Positions 1 through 5,909 of a stretch of DNA of 8,378 nt are shown in pieces (positions within the stretch are counted from its first letter, which is position 1; the number at the start of each line of letters is the position of its first letter). The notes beneath the pieces are model-generated. The model worked only from the letters and a program-made list of their open reading frames with translations. It made no database searches and was not told where the DNA came from. The stretch is from Chloroflexota bacterium. Its GTDB lineage: Bacteria; Chloroflexota; Dehalococcoidia; Lucifugimonadales; UBA826. The stretch is taken from positions 7,291 through 15,668 of the forward strand of contig PAOO01000036.1 in assembly GCA_002708065.1 (NCBI GenBank), written 5' to 3'. The position numbers and the translations under genes were made by a program.

Positions 1-148
1 TTGCACCTTTGCAGACTGCCTCCATGACCCCGTCTAGACCGCCACACACGACGGTGGCCCCAGATTCCGCGATAAGCTTACCCACAGTTTCGGCTATAGA
101 GTAATTCTCTGGTGAGGCCTTGCTTTCGCCGATTACTGAGATGATCAA
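1..148 (-). CDS. LOG/TIGR00725-family Rossmann-fold protein, N-terminal fragment
   Basis: Only the first 49 codons are present; the gene continues past the left edge. The fragment reads ISVIGESKAS near its start, then a helix (NYSIAETVGKLIAESG), then TVVCGGLDGVMEAVCKGA. This is the N-terminal half of the SLOG nucleotide-binding fold seen in TIGR00725 proteins and related to LOG and 'lysine decarboxylase-like' proteins. The GG-x-x-GVMEA loop normally binds a nucleotide phosphate. The start is TTG at 148-146, because an in-frame TAA lies nine codons upstream with no ATG or GTG between, and an AGGTGG ribosome site sits just before it. The family's cellular substrate is generally unknown. The gene is divergent from the neighbouring dehydrogenase. 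The family call is fairly secure; the exact function is not. Confidence 0.72.
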   Translation of the reverse strand, partial: MIISVIGESKASPENYSIAETVGKLIAESGATVVCGGLDGVMEAVCKGA

Positions 149-151
149 TTT

Positions 152-157
152 CCACCT
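152..157 (-). promoter_or_regulatory. Ribosome binding site supporting the TTG start at 148
   Basis: The minus strand reads AGGTGG followed by AAA and then TTG. The AGG core lies six bases from the start codon. It is the only good Shine-Dalgarno match in the short open stretch between the upstream stop and the conserved coding sequence, so it decides the non-ATG start. Confidence 0.5.
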
Positions 158-183
158 GGCAGAATACTTCGATTACGCCCTGA

Positions 184-192
184 ATTGTAACA
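184..192 (-). promoter_or_regulatory. Candidate extended -10 promoter for the leftward LOG-family gene
   Basis: The minus strand carries TGT-TACAAT, an extended -10 element with five of six matches to TATAAT. It lies about 36 bases upstream of the TTG start, giving a leader of roughly 29 bases. No convincing -35 is seen, which extended -10 promoters tolerate. It physically overlaps the TTGTAA candidate -35 of the rightward gene. This is a motif-only prediction. Confidence 0.3.
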
Positions 193-211
193 TTGGTGTA
201 GGTGCTAATAT
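185..211 (+). promoter_or_regulatory. Candidate promoter for the rightward SDR gene
   Basis: TTGTAA (185-190) and TAATAT (206-211) are separated by 15 bases, and the second is preceded by TGC in extended -10 fashion. Each hexamer matches the consensus at four of six positions and the spacing is short, so support is modest. If real, transcription starts near 218 and the GTG at 202 cannot be the start codon. Confidence 0.22.
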
Positions 212-246
212 CCCTATTTAAGAAGACTATGTCACGGACCACGACT

Positions 247-255
247 AAGGAAGAG
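247..255 (+). promoter_or_regulatory. Strong ribosome binding site deciding the SDR start
   Basis: AAGGAAGAG precedes a TTG codon at 259-261, with the AGGA core seven bases from it. This is much better than anything before GTG 202 or ATG 229, where only a weak AAGAAG is seen. It places the dinucleotide-binding motif seven residues from the N-terminus, as is usual in the family. Confidence 0.5.
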
Positions 256-258
256 AAT

Positions 259-1089
259 TTGACAACAGTGCTTATAACCGGAGCTTCGTCAGGTATAGGT
301 AAAGTTACAGCATTAAGACTGGCAAAGAAACGTTATTTTGTAATAGGAACCGGGAGGTCTCGTACCAGACTTCAAAAGCTATCAAGAGATGCTGAGAAGA
401 TCGGACTAAATATTGAAACTATTCAAATAGACTTCAACAGTATCGAAAGTATAGACAATGCATTTAAATCAAGTTTGCTCACCAAAAGCAGAGTGGATGT
501 TCTTATTAATAATGCAGGATTCGGGATGTGGGGACCATTGGAGACTCTCAGTCACGAGGAGATGCAAGTACAATTTCAAACAAATTTGTTTGGGCCGATG
601 GCGTTGACAAGGTTAGTTATCCCACAGCTGAGGGAGTCTCGTAACGGGAAGATAATCAATATCGGATCAATTCTCGGCAGGATTGGAACGCCGTTTAATG
701 GTGCCTACGTAGCAAGCAAATTTGCCGTCGAAGGACTCAGCGAGTCATTGAGACTGGAATTATCACCATTTGGGATATCGGTTTCTATAGTGGAACCAGG
801 CAACTTTGTTACCGAATTTGAAAAGAATCAGATCCGAGGAAAAGACTCAGAATCCACGAAATTTCCATATCGAGAATTACTTCAAAAGTATCGCAACAGA
901 CGCCGATCATTTGACTGGGCTGCAAACCCGGATAAAGTCGCAAGAGTTATTGAGGGCATAATCAAATCGTCTTCCCCCAAGCTTAGGTATGTAGTCGGAC
1001 TCGACGCTAGGCTTGCTCTTTTTGCGCGGCAAATTCTTCCTGAAAAACTTTTCTTTCACATACTAAGAAAATTGTCTATGGGTAAATGA
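259..1089 (+). CDS. Short-chain dehydrogenase/reductase, 17beta-HSD-like classical SDR
   Basis: A cytosolic NAD(P)-dependent oxidoreductase of the classical SDR family. From the TTG start (276 aa) it shows TGASSGIG at residues 7-14, the NNAG motif near 84-87, the structural Asn109 (QTNLFG), catalytic Ser137 in NIGS, and Tyr150/Lys154 in YVASK. Arg33 after the second beta strand (TGRS) suggests NADP(H) preference. The segment AVEGLSESLRLELSPFGI followed by VEPG is typical of 17beta-HSD-like and DHRS-like SDRs. These act on lipophilic alcohols or ketones, but the substrate cannot be read from sequence. Longer starts at GTG 202 (295 aa) and ATG 229 (286 aa) are possible; the ribosome site and the family N-terminus favour 259. 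The gene is divergent from the LOG-family gene and convergent with malate dehydrogenase, 50 bases away. Confidence 0.85.
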   Translation: MTTVLITGASSGIGKVTALRLAKKRYFVIGTGRSRTRLQKLSRDAEKIGLNIETIQIDFNSIESIDNAFKSSLLTKSRVDVLINNAGFGMWGPLETLSHEEMQVQFQTNLFGPMALTRLVIPQLRESRNGKIINIGSILGRIGTPFNGAYVASKFAVEGLSESLRLELSPFGISVSIVEPGNFVTEFEKNQIRGKDSESTKFPYRELLQKYRNRRRSFDWAANPDKVARVIEGIIKSSSPKLRYVVGLDARLALFARQILPEKLFFHILRKLSMGK

Positions 1090-1104
1090 GTAAGAGGCTT
1101 TACC
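1081..1104. terminator. Weak hairpin between convergent SDR and mdh genes
   Basis: GGTAAA and TTTACC form a perfect six-base inverted repeat around a 12-base loop, spanning the SDR stop codon. There is no T-tract on either side, so it is at best a weak bidirectional terminator. It is the only dyad I see in the 50-base convergent gap. Confidence 0.2.
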
Positions 1105-1139
1105 AATACACTAAAATCAGAACGAAAGAATTAATAATT

Positions 1140-2072
1140 TCATTCTGAATTAGCCATTACGTCTACTAACTCCTCTACAGCCTCGGCAGATTTCTTCAGT
1201 TCTGAAAGTTCCTCCTTGCTAAGACTAAGTTCTATTATCTGCTCGGCCCCGCCGGCACCAACTTTTACAGGCACCCCTACATAAAGACCATCAATTCCGT
1301 ATTGACCTTGTAAATATGCCGTGCAAGGAAGAATCTCTTTCTTATCAAACAGAACAGCTTCTATCATTTGCACGATGGAGGCAGATGGGGCGTAATAGGC
1401 GCTTCCGGTTTTGAGGTAGTTAACGATTTCTGCTCCCCCATCTCTCGCTCTTTGGACGATTTCTTCAAGTCTGGATGGGCTAATTAGTTGGCTTACTGGT
1501 GTTCCTGCAACATTTGTACTCTCTACTACCGGTACCATAGTATCTCCGTGTCCTCCAAGGACGTAGGCCGCAACAGAGTCAACTGAAACATTTAGCTCTT
1601 GGGATAGAAATGTCCTATATCTGGCAGTATCTAAAATTCCTGCCATTCCTATGACTCTTTCAGAAGGAAACCCGCTAACCTTAAGAGATTGTTGCGCCAT
1701 CGCATCAAGAGGGTTTGTCACAATGATATGCACGCTGTTGGGCGAATATTTAGCAGTCTCTCCTACAACACTAGAGACGATTTTCATATTAGTTAATAGA
1801 AGATCATCTCTACTCATGCCAGGCCTGCGGGCTATACCAGATGTCACTACTACGACATCTGAGTTTGCAGTTTCTTCGTAGGTGTTGGAGCCGACCACTT
1901 GAGCGTCAGAACCAACGATAGGACCAGATTCAAGCATGTCCAATGCTTTTCCCTGCGGGAGACCGTCAACAATATCTACTAGAACGATGTCGGCATAACC
2001 TTTGTCAAATATCCGTTGGGCTGTTGTGGCCCCTACATTTCCGGCCCCTACAACAGTCACTTTATTTCTCAT
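1140..2072 (-). CDS. mdh: Malate dehydrogenase, LDH-like type
   Basis: Catalyses NAD-dependent interconversion of malate and oxaloacetate in the cytosol. The 310-residue length fits the lactate-dehydrogenase-like MDH group. Visible features are GAGNVG (9-14) for dinucleotide binding, Asp33 for NAD preference, and Arg83 in IARRPGMSR at the position where lactate dehydrogenases carry Gln, which marks malate/oxaloacetate specificity. Arg88, Asn120 (VTNPLD), the Asp148/Arg151 pair (LDTARYR) and catalytic His175 (GGHGDTMVP) complete the active site. The ATG has a GGAG ribosome site nine bases upstream. The gene lies 102 bases downstream of the biotin-domain carboxyltransferase on the same strand, so it may be the last cistron of that operon, though the gap could hold its own promoter. 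The product probably consumes or supplies the oxaloacetate made by its neighbours; that link is inferred. Confidence 0.95.
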   Translation of the reverse strand: MRNKVTVVGAGNVGATTAQRIFDKGYADIVLVDIVDGLPQGKALDMLESGPIVGSDAQVVGSNTYEETANSDVVVVTSGIARRPGMSRDDLLLTNMKIVSSVVGETAKYSPNSVHIIVTNPLDAMAQQSLKVSGFPSERVIGMAGILDTARYRTFLSQELNVSVDSVAAYVLGGHGDTMVPVVESTNVAGTPVSQLISPSRLEEIVQRARDGGAEIVNYLKTGSAYYAPSASIVQMIEAVLFDKKEILPCTAYLQGQYGIDGLYVGVPVKVGAGGAEQIIELSLSKEELSELKKSAEAVEELVDVMANSE

Positions 2073-2102
2073 AACTCAGTGCTCCATTTATTCGCTATAT
2101 AA

Positions 2103-2123
2103 ACCCTCAATTCAAGGAAGGGT
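2103..2123 (-). other. Intercistronic hairpin upstream of mdh
   Basis: On the transcript strand ACCCTT pairs with GAGGGT (five Watson-Crick pairs plus one U-G) around a nine-base loop, followed by TTTATATA. It ends about 30 bases before the mdh start. It could be a processing or stabilising hairpin, or a leaky terminator between the carboxyltransferase genes and mdh. Confidence 0.3.
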
Positions 2124-2126
2124 GTG

Positions 2127-2154
2127 GGATTATTTCATCGGACTATATTGTCAA
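2127..2154 (-). promoter_or_regulatory. Candidate internal promoter for mdh with a palindrome over the -35
   Basis: The minus strand has a perfect TTGACA (2154-2149). A poor -10 (TAATCC) lies 16 bases on, or a better AATAAT at a short 14-base spacing. The -35 partly overlaps the perfect palindrome TCAAATTTGA (2151-2160), which could be an operator. The good -35 with a poor -10 makes this tentative. Confidence 0.25.
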
Positions 2155-2174
2155 ATTTGATTTTTTAAAACGTG

Positions 2175-4007
2175 TTATTGAGGAGATATTATGGCCAGAA
2201 CCTCTCCCTTTACAACAATGGCGCCAGGTTCTACAGAAAGCGACTCCACAGTACCTCCGATAGGGGAAGGAAGAGTGTTTTCCATCTTCATGGCTTCGAG
2301 CACAGCTATCGGATCTCCAACTTCTACACGTTGGCCCACTTCCACTATGTAATGCAGAAGAATCCCTGGCATTGGGGAAGATAATGTTCCGTTGCCCGGA
2401 GAGAGCTCTGATTTTTCTGGCGAGGTATTATTTCTTTCATTCGAAGACACGCCAGCTGTTGTGAAGGAGCTTCCGTCCGTAGGGTCTACTTCGACTTTGA
2501 AGTAGGAGTCATCGATGAAAACATTGAAGGCTCTTACCGAGGCGCTTTTCTCAGGACGGCTCAGACCAGTCAAAGTTGAAAGATTATTTGGTTTATCTGC
2601 CAAGTCAGCTTTCATTTCCTCTGGTACCGGATCTAGACCATGTTTTATCCTTAAAAATTTCATACCTGTAGTGGGGTATAGCGCGTATATCAACACGTCA
2701 TCTATATCATCTGTGATATCCGAAACCGCGGCTTTTGCTGTTTCTATCTCAGGCTTTATGTGATCAGCTGGCCTTTCAGAGATTGGGTGACTTCCTTTAT
2801 CGTATCCCGAAAGAGCAGCTGAAATAACTTCTGGATTTACTTTGGAGGGAGCTCTCCCGTACATTCCAAATACGTATTCTTTAACTTGGTCCGAAATCAT
2901 CTTGTATCGCCCGAATAAAACATTGCTCACAGCCTGCGAGCCAACCATCTGGCTTATGGGGGTTACAAGGGGTGGATAACCTAAGTCTTTTCGGGTCTCA
3001 GGAATTTCCTCAAGGACCTCGCTGAGTTTATCGATGGCGTCTGCTTCCCTAAGCTGAGAATTCAAATTACTTGCCATGCCGCCGGGAATTTGATGACTTA
3101 ATACTCTCGCGTCAATCACTGCGAACCTTGGACTTGCCATGTGGTGATTGTATTTTGGAAGCATCGATTCAAAGTAATCGCCCACTTCCAGTAATCTATT
3201 AAGATCGATTCCAGTGTCTCTGTTTCCACCTGTCAGCGAAACTACTAAGGGTTCTACAGCGGGTTGGGATGTCCTAAGGGCGAGGGGAGCGAGGGCGGCA
3301 TCGACTATATCAACACCTGCTTCGATAGCTTTCAATGCGGTCATTGAAGCCATACCGCTCGTGTAATGAGTGTGTAGCTGTAATGGGACAGATACCTGCC
3401 TTTTAAGCTCACTTATTAGGTCGAAGGCATCATAAGGTGCAAGAAGACCAGCCATGTCCTTTATACATAGACTGTCTGCGCCCATAGATTCGAATTGCTT
3501 AGCTTTCTTAACGAAATACTCTAGGTTGTATATGGGGCCGCCCATCCGGCCAGACTCTGTTACCGAATAACAGATAGCCATCTGAAGATGTTTTCCCGAA
3601 CTTTTCACGGATTCGGCAGCACAAGTGAGGTTCCACTCATCGTTTAAGGCGTCAAATACTCTGAATATGTCTATTCCATTTTCCGCCGACCTTTTTACGA
3701 ATTCACCGACGACGTCATCTGCATAATTTCTGTATCCAACAAGCGATTGTCCCCTTAAAAGCATTGAAAGAGGTGTGTTTGGGATCAACTCCCTAAACCG
3801 TCGTAATCTTTCCCAAGGATCTTCCGCAAGAAAGCGAGTCGTGGCATCAAATGTTGCGCCACCCCACACTTCCATGGAGTGAAACCCGATTTTGTCCATC
3901 TGGGAGGCAACCGGCTCCATATCTTCCAAGCGCAATCGAGTAGCTAAAAGACTTTGATGCCCATCGCGGAAAGTAGTATCTGTGATTTTTACAGGATTAG
4001 TTGCCAT
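2175..4007 (-). CDS. Biotin-dependent keto-acid carboxyltransferase (PycB/OadA type; transcarboxylase 5S fused to a biotin carrier domain)
   Basis: A 610-residue cytosolic protein that moves a carboxyl group between biotin and pyruvate/oxaloacetate. The N-terminal TIM-barrel carboxyltransferase domain (about 5-290) opens with TDTTFRDGHQSLLATR. It holds the expected metal ligands Asp15, His212 and His214 (LHTHYTSG) and the lysine that is carbamylated in this family, Lys183 (CIKDMAG). The conserved PYC/OADA domain follows (about 300-480, with QIPGGM and PPLVTPISQMVGSQAV). Next come a beta-strand tether (491-508), a Ser/Asn/Pro-rich linker (510-540) and a biotinyl domain (541-610) with EAMKMEN; Lys574 is the biotin site. 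The barrel resembles the Propionibacterium transcarboxylase 5S subunit, but the biotin carrier (1.3S there) is fused at the C-terminus as in OadA and PycB. The ATG is 23 bases after the upstream small gene and lacks a clear ribosome site, so translation may be coupled. Whether it works in pyruvate carboxylase, oxaloacetate decarboxylase or a transcarboxylase is not settled by this protein alone. Confidence 0.92.
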   Translation of the reverse strand: MATNPVKITDTTFRDGHQSLLATRLRLEDMEPVASQMDKIGFHSMEVWGGATFDATTRFLAEDPWERLRRFRELIPNTPLSMLLRGQSLVGYRNYADDVVGEFVKRSAENGIDIFRVFDALNDEWNLTCAAESVKSSGKHLQMAICYSVTESGRMGGPIYNLEYFVKKAKQFESMGADSLCIKDMAGLLAPYDAFDLISELKRQVSVPLQLHTHYTSGMASMTALKAIEAGVDIVDAALAPLALRTSQPAVEPLVVSLTGGNRDTGIDLNRLLEVGDYFESMLPKYNHHMASPRFAVIDARVLSHQIPGGMASNLNSQLREADAIDKLSEVLEEIPETRKDLGYPPLVTPISQMVGSQAVSNVLFGRYKMISDQVKEYVFGMYGRAPSKVNPEVISAALSGYDKGSHPISERPADHIKPEIETAKAAVSDITDDIDDVLIYALYPTTGMKFLRIKHGLDPVPEEMKADLADKPNNLSTLTGLSRPEKSASVRAFNVFIDDSYFKVEVDPTDGSSFTTAGVSSNERNNTSPEKSELSPGNGTLSSPMPGILLHYIVEVGQRVEVGDPIAVLEAMKMENTLPSPIGGTVESLSVEPGAIVVKGEVLAIISPQ

Positions 4008-4030
4008 CTTAGTGAGTTCTAGTAAGCCTA

Positions 4031-4219
4031 CTATCCTTTGCGTCCTGTCCAGCCAATTAGCCTACGGGAGAATGGGATTGTCAAGTCTGGCATCAATGAT
4101 ATTTTCCAAGGCGAAACCTGATTGATTTGAACGATGTCTGAGTTGTTTTCAGCGAGATATGCTTTAATAGCTGCTGATATAGCAGCCATTTGCCTTAGGT
4201 TAGGTAGTGTTTTGGTCAC
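4031..4219 (-). CDS. Small carboxylase-associated protein, resembles the C-terminal tail of OadG/MmdD
   Basis: A 62-residue protein, starting at GTG, whose first bases overlap the stop of the upstream carboxyltransferase (GTGA), a sign of translational coupling. Residues 8-24 form a likely helix (MAAISAAIKAYLAE). A strand-like SDIVQINQV and then SPWK (36-39) follow, with a basic end (RRLIGWTGRKG). The pattern 'AAIxAAIxAYL, then a short strand, then a Trp with a basic residue' recalls the C-terminal tail of OadG/MmdD, the small subunits that hold oxaloacetate or methylmalonyl-CoA decarboxylases together. Their N-terminal membrane helix is absent: I see no hydrophobic segment long enough to span a membrane. 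Its place between the two carboxyltransferase genes supports an assembly role. The family link is by eye and could be wrong, but position and overlap argue that it is a real gene. Confidence 0.68.
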   Translation of the reverse strand: MTKTLPNLRQMAAISAAIKAYLAENNSDIVQINQVSPWKISLMPDLTIPFSRRLIGWTGRKG

Positions 4220-5778
4220 AGAGGAATACTTCCGTGCTTTTTCGGCGGGAGACTTTCCCTTTTATTCGCCAACATTCGTAATGCCTTAATTATTTTTCTT
4301 CTGGTCTGTGAGGGCTCGATCACGTCGTCGATTAAACCCCGACCCGCAGCTGCATAAGGATTCATCAGATTATCCTCATATTCCTTTACCAGTTCTGATC
4401 TAGTTTCATTAGGGTTCTCTGAATCATTAATCCGGGATCGGTGAATTATATTTACAGCACCTTCTGCCCCCATTACAGCGATCTGTCCGGTTGGCCACGA
4501 ATAATTGATGTCACCTTTGAGGGTTTTACTACTCATAACGATGTAGGCCCCACCGTATGCTTTCCTTGTAAGGACGCTGATTTTTGGAACTGTCGCCTCT
4601 GCATAAGCAAATATGAGTTTAGCCCCATGCCTAATGATTCCGGCATGTTCTTGAGAAGTTCCGGGCATGAATCCGGGTACATCAATGAAAGTGACAATAG
4701 GTATATTGAAAGCATCACAAAATCTGACGAATCTTGCCGCCTTCACCGAGGCATCGATATCTAGAACCCCTGCAAACTGATCAGGTTGCTGTGCAACTAT
4801 TCCGACGGTATTGCCGTCCATCCTAGAAAAACCGACTAGTATATTTCCTGCAAAATTTGCGTGAACTTGCAAGAAGTCATTGTTATCGACGACGGTATGG
4901 ATCACATTCAACATGTCATATGGCTCATTAGGATTATCAGGTATTATGTCATTGAGATCTTCATCGACCCTATCAGGATTGTCTGTATTGACGGCAGTTG
5001 TAGAATTCTCCATATTATTTTGCGGTAAGAAGCTGAGCAGCTTTCTCACCTTTTCTAGGCATTCCTCTTCACTTTCTTCAGAGAAATGTGCTACGCCACT
5101 TTTGCGTGTGTGCGCGTCTGCTCCTCCAAGATCTTCATGTGAGACATCTTCAGCCGTCACTGCTTTTATCACGTCAGGTCCGGTAATATACATCTGGCCA
5201 AGTCCACGTACCATGAAAATGAAGTCAGTTAAAGCTGGAGAGTATGTTGCTCCGCCGGCCGCGGGTCCTAGCATTACCGATATCTGAGGTACGACCCCTG
5301 ACGCCATCACATTTCGGTTAAATATCGATCCATATCCGCCAAGACTGTCAATCCCTTCCTGAATTCGAGCTCCACCAGAGTCAATTAGCCCTACAACAGG
5401 CGCACCGCTTTCAATCGCCATATCCATGACCTTACATATTTTGTTAGCGACTACTTCAGAGAGGGATCCTCCAAATACTGTAAAATCTTGCGCGTAGACA
5501 AAAACAAGTTTCCCGTTTACGGTGCCGTACCCGGTTACTACTGCGTCTCCAAGATATTTTTGTTTTTCTAGGCCGAAATCTGTCGATCTATGGAGTACGA
5601 AAGGATCTAGTTCTTCAAAGGAATCCTGGTCGAGCAGCATGCCTAACCTTTCACGGGCAGTAAATTTGCCACGTTTATGTTGAGCGTCAATCCTACGAGG
5701 ACCTCCACCTTGTTGACTCTCCTCTCGCTTGCGCAGGAGTTCGTCTCTTTTCTGTTTGGTGGTTCCGTCCGATGTCAT
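4216..5778 (-). CDS. Acyl-CoA carboxyltransferase subunit (PccB/MmdA/transcarboxylase 12S family)
   Basis: A 520-residue crotonase-fold carboxyltransferase that moves CO2 between biotin and an acyl-CoA, typically propionyl-CoA/methylmalonyl-CoA or acetyl-CoA/malonyl-CoA. It begins with the usual IDAQHKRGKFTARERL (30-45). The N-domain holds DSGGARIQEG (133-142) and GPAAGGATYSPALTDF (171-186); the C-domain holds AGVLDIDASVKAARF (336-350), VPGFMPGTSQE (367-377) and RKAYGGAYIVM (405-415), and the protein ends in the typical PPKKHGSIPL. The position equivalent to the selectivity residue Asp422 of Streptomyces PccB is Ile413 here, so propionyl-CoA specificity should not be assumed. The start at 5778 is chosen because GGAG lies ten bases upstream and the family N-terminus matches. 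An in-frame ATG at 5841 would add 21 mostly hydrophobic residues and has no ribosome site. It is the first gene of the leftward operon and overlaps the next gene by four bases. Confidence 0.93.
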   Translation of the reverse strand: MTSDGTTKQKRDELLRKREESQQGGGPRRIDAQHKRGKFTARERLGMLLDQDSFEELDPFVLHRSTDFGLEKQKYLGDAVVTGYGTVNGKLVFVYAQDFTVFGGSLSEVVANKICKVMDMAIESGAPVVGLIDSGGARIQEGIDSLGGYGSIFNRNVMASGVVPQISVMLGPAAGGATYSPALTDFIFMVRGLGQMYITGPDVIKAVTAEDVSHEDLGGADAHTRKSGVAHFSEESEEECLEKVRKLLSFLPQNNMENSTTAVNTDNPDRVDEDLNDIIPDNPNEPYDMLNVIHTVVDNNDFLQVHANFAGNILVGFSRMDGNTVGIVAQQPDQFAGVLDIDASVKAARFVRFCDAFNIPIVTFIDVPGFMPGTSQEHAGIIRHGAKLIFAYAEATVPKISVLTRKAYGGAYIVMSSKTLKGDINYSWPTGQIAVMGAEGAVNIIHRSRINDSENPNETRSELVKEYEDNLMNPYAAAGRGLIDDVIEPSQTRRKIIKALRMLANKRESLPPKKHGSIPL

Positions 5779-5788
5779 AGGTAAAAGG

Positions 5789-5792
5789 CTCC
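5789..5792 (-). promoter_or_regulatory. Ribosome binding site deciding the carboxyltransferase start
   Basis: The minus strand reads GGAG ten bases before the ATG at 5778. Two of its bases lie in the 3' arm of a GC-rich hairpin (5791-5804), so access to it could depend on leader folding. Confidence 0.45.
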
Positions 5793-5841
5793 GCAAGGGT
5801 GCGGCAAAATGCCTTAACAAAAGTATCAGATAATAAGGCAT
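5791..5841 (-). other. Chain of overlapping inverted repeats in the leader of the carboxyltransferase operon
   Basis: Three dyads overlap in the 63 bases before the start codon. ATGCCTTA/TAAGGCAT (5809-5816 with 5834-5841) are eight-base perfect arms, 17 bases apart. GGCA-AAA-TGCC occupies 5803-5813. CCGCA-AGGG-TGCGG occupies 5791-5804. Neighbouring dyads share bases, so adjacent hairpins exclude one another, and the last touches the ribosome site. It could be an attenuator-like leader, or the outer dyad could be a protein operator. Function is not shown by the sequence. Confidence 0.35.
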
Positions 5842-5849
5842 AGTTACAA
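5822..5849 (-). promoter_or_regulatory. Candidate promoter for the leftward carboxyltransferase operon
   Basis: The minus strand has TTGTAA (5849-5844), a 16-base spacer and GATACT (5827-5822) preceded by TCT. Each hexamer matches the consensus at four of six positions. Transcription would begin near 5815, leaving a leader of about 37 bases. The eight-base inverted repeat brackets the -10. If this promoter is used, the outer repeat is DNA-level only and cannot fold in the RNA. Confidence 0.25.
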
Positions 5850-5909
5850 GGAAAGTTTTATCCGTTTATTTGAAACGTTTAAATTCATTGATAATTTCCA
5901 GGAATAAAG

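Noticed and set aside
202..258. GTG 202 or ATG 229 as the SDR start
   Set aside because: Both give extra residues before the usual family start and have weak or no ribosome sites. TTG 259 has a strong AAGGAAGAG. Not fully excluded.
1651..1881. Plus-strand open frame inside mdh
   Set aside because: It lies wholly antisense to a strongly conserved gene, and its product shows no recognisable motif.
2172..2763. Plus-strand open frames opposite the biotin-domain gene
   Set aside because: They are antisense to the biotinyl and linker regions; no ribosome sites or domains are seen.
4441..5287. Several open frames on both strands inside the acyl-CoA carboxyltransferase gene
   Set aside because: They are frame shadows of a clearly conserved coding sequence and have no family motifs of their own.
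2175..5778. Sodium-pumping oxaloacetate or methylmalonyl-CoA decarboxylase
   Set aside because: No multi-spanning beta subunit is present, and the small protein lacks the membrane helix of a gamma/delta subunit. Genes outside the window could still change this.
5779..5841. In-frame 21-codon extension of the acyl-CoA carboxyltransferase from an ATG at 5841
   Set aside because: It encodes a hydrophobic, Leu-rich stretch (seven Leu) unlike the family N-terminus and has no ribosome site. The ATG at 5778 has GGAG at ten bases and the right family length.
5870..5897. TTGAAA and TAATTT as a folP promoter, with an AAACGTTT palindrome beside it
   Set aside because: Transcription would begin almost at the start codon, removing the good AGGA ribosome site. 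The hexamers are common in A+T-rich spacers and the palindrome is only eight bases.
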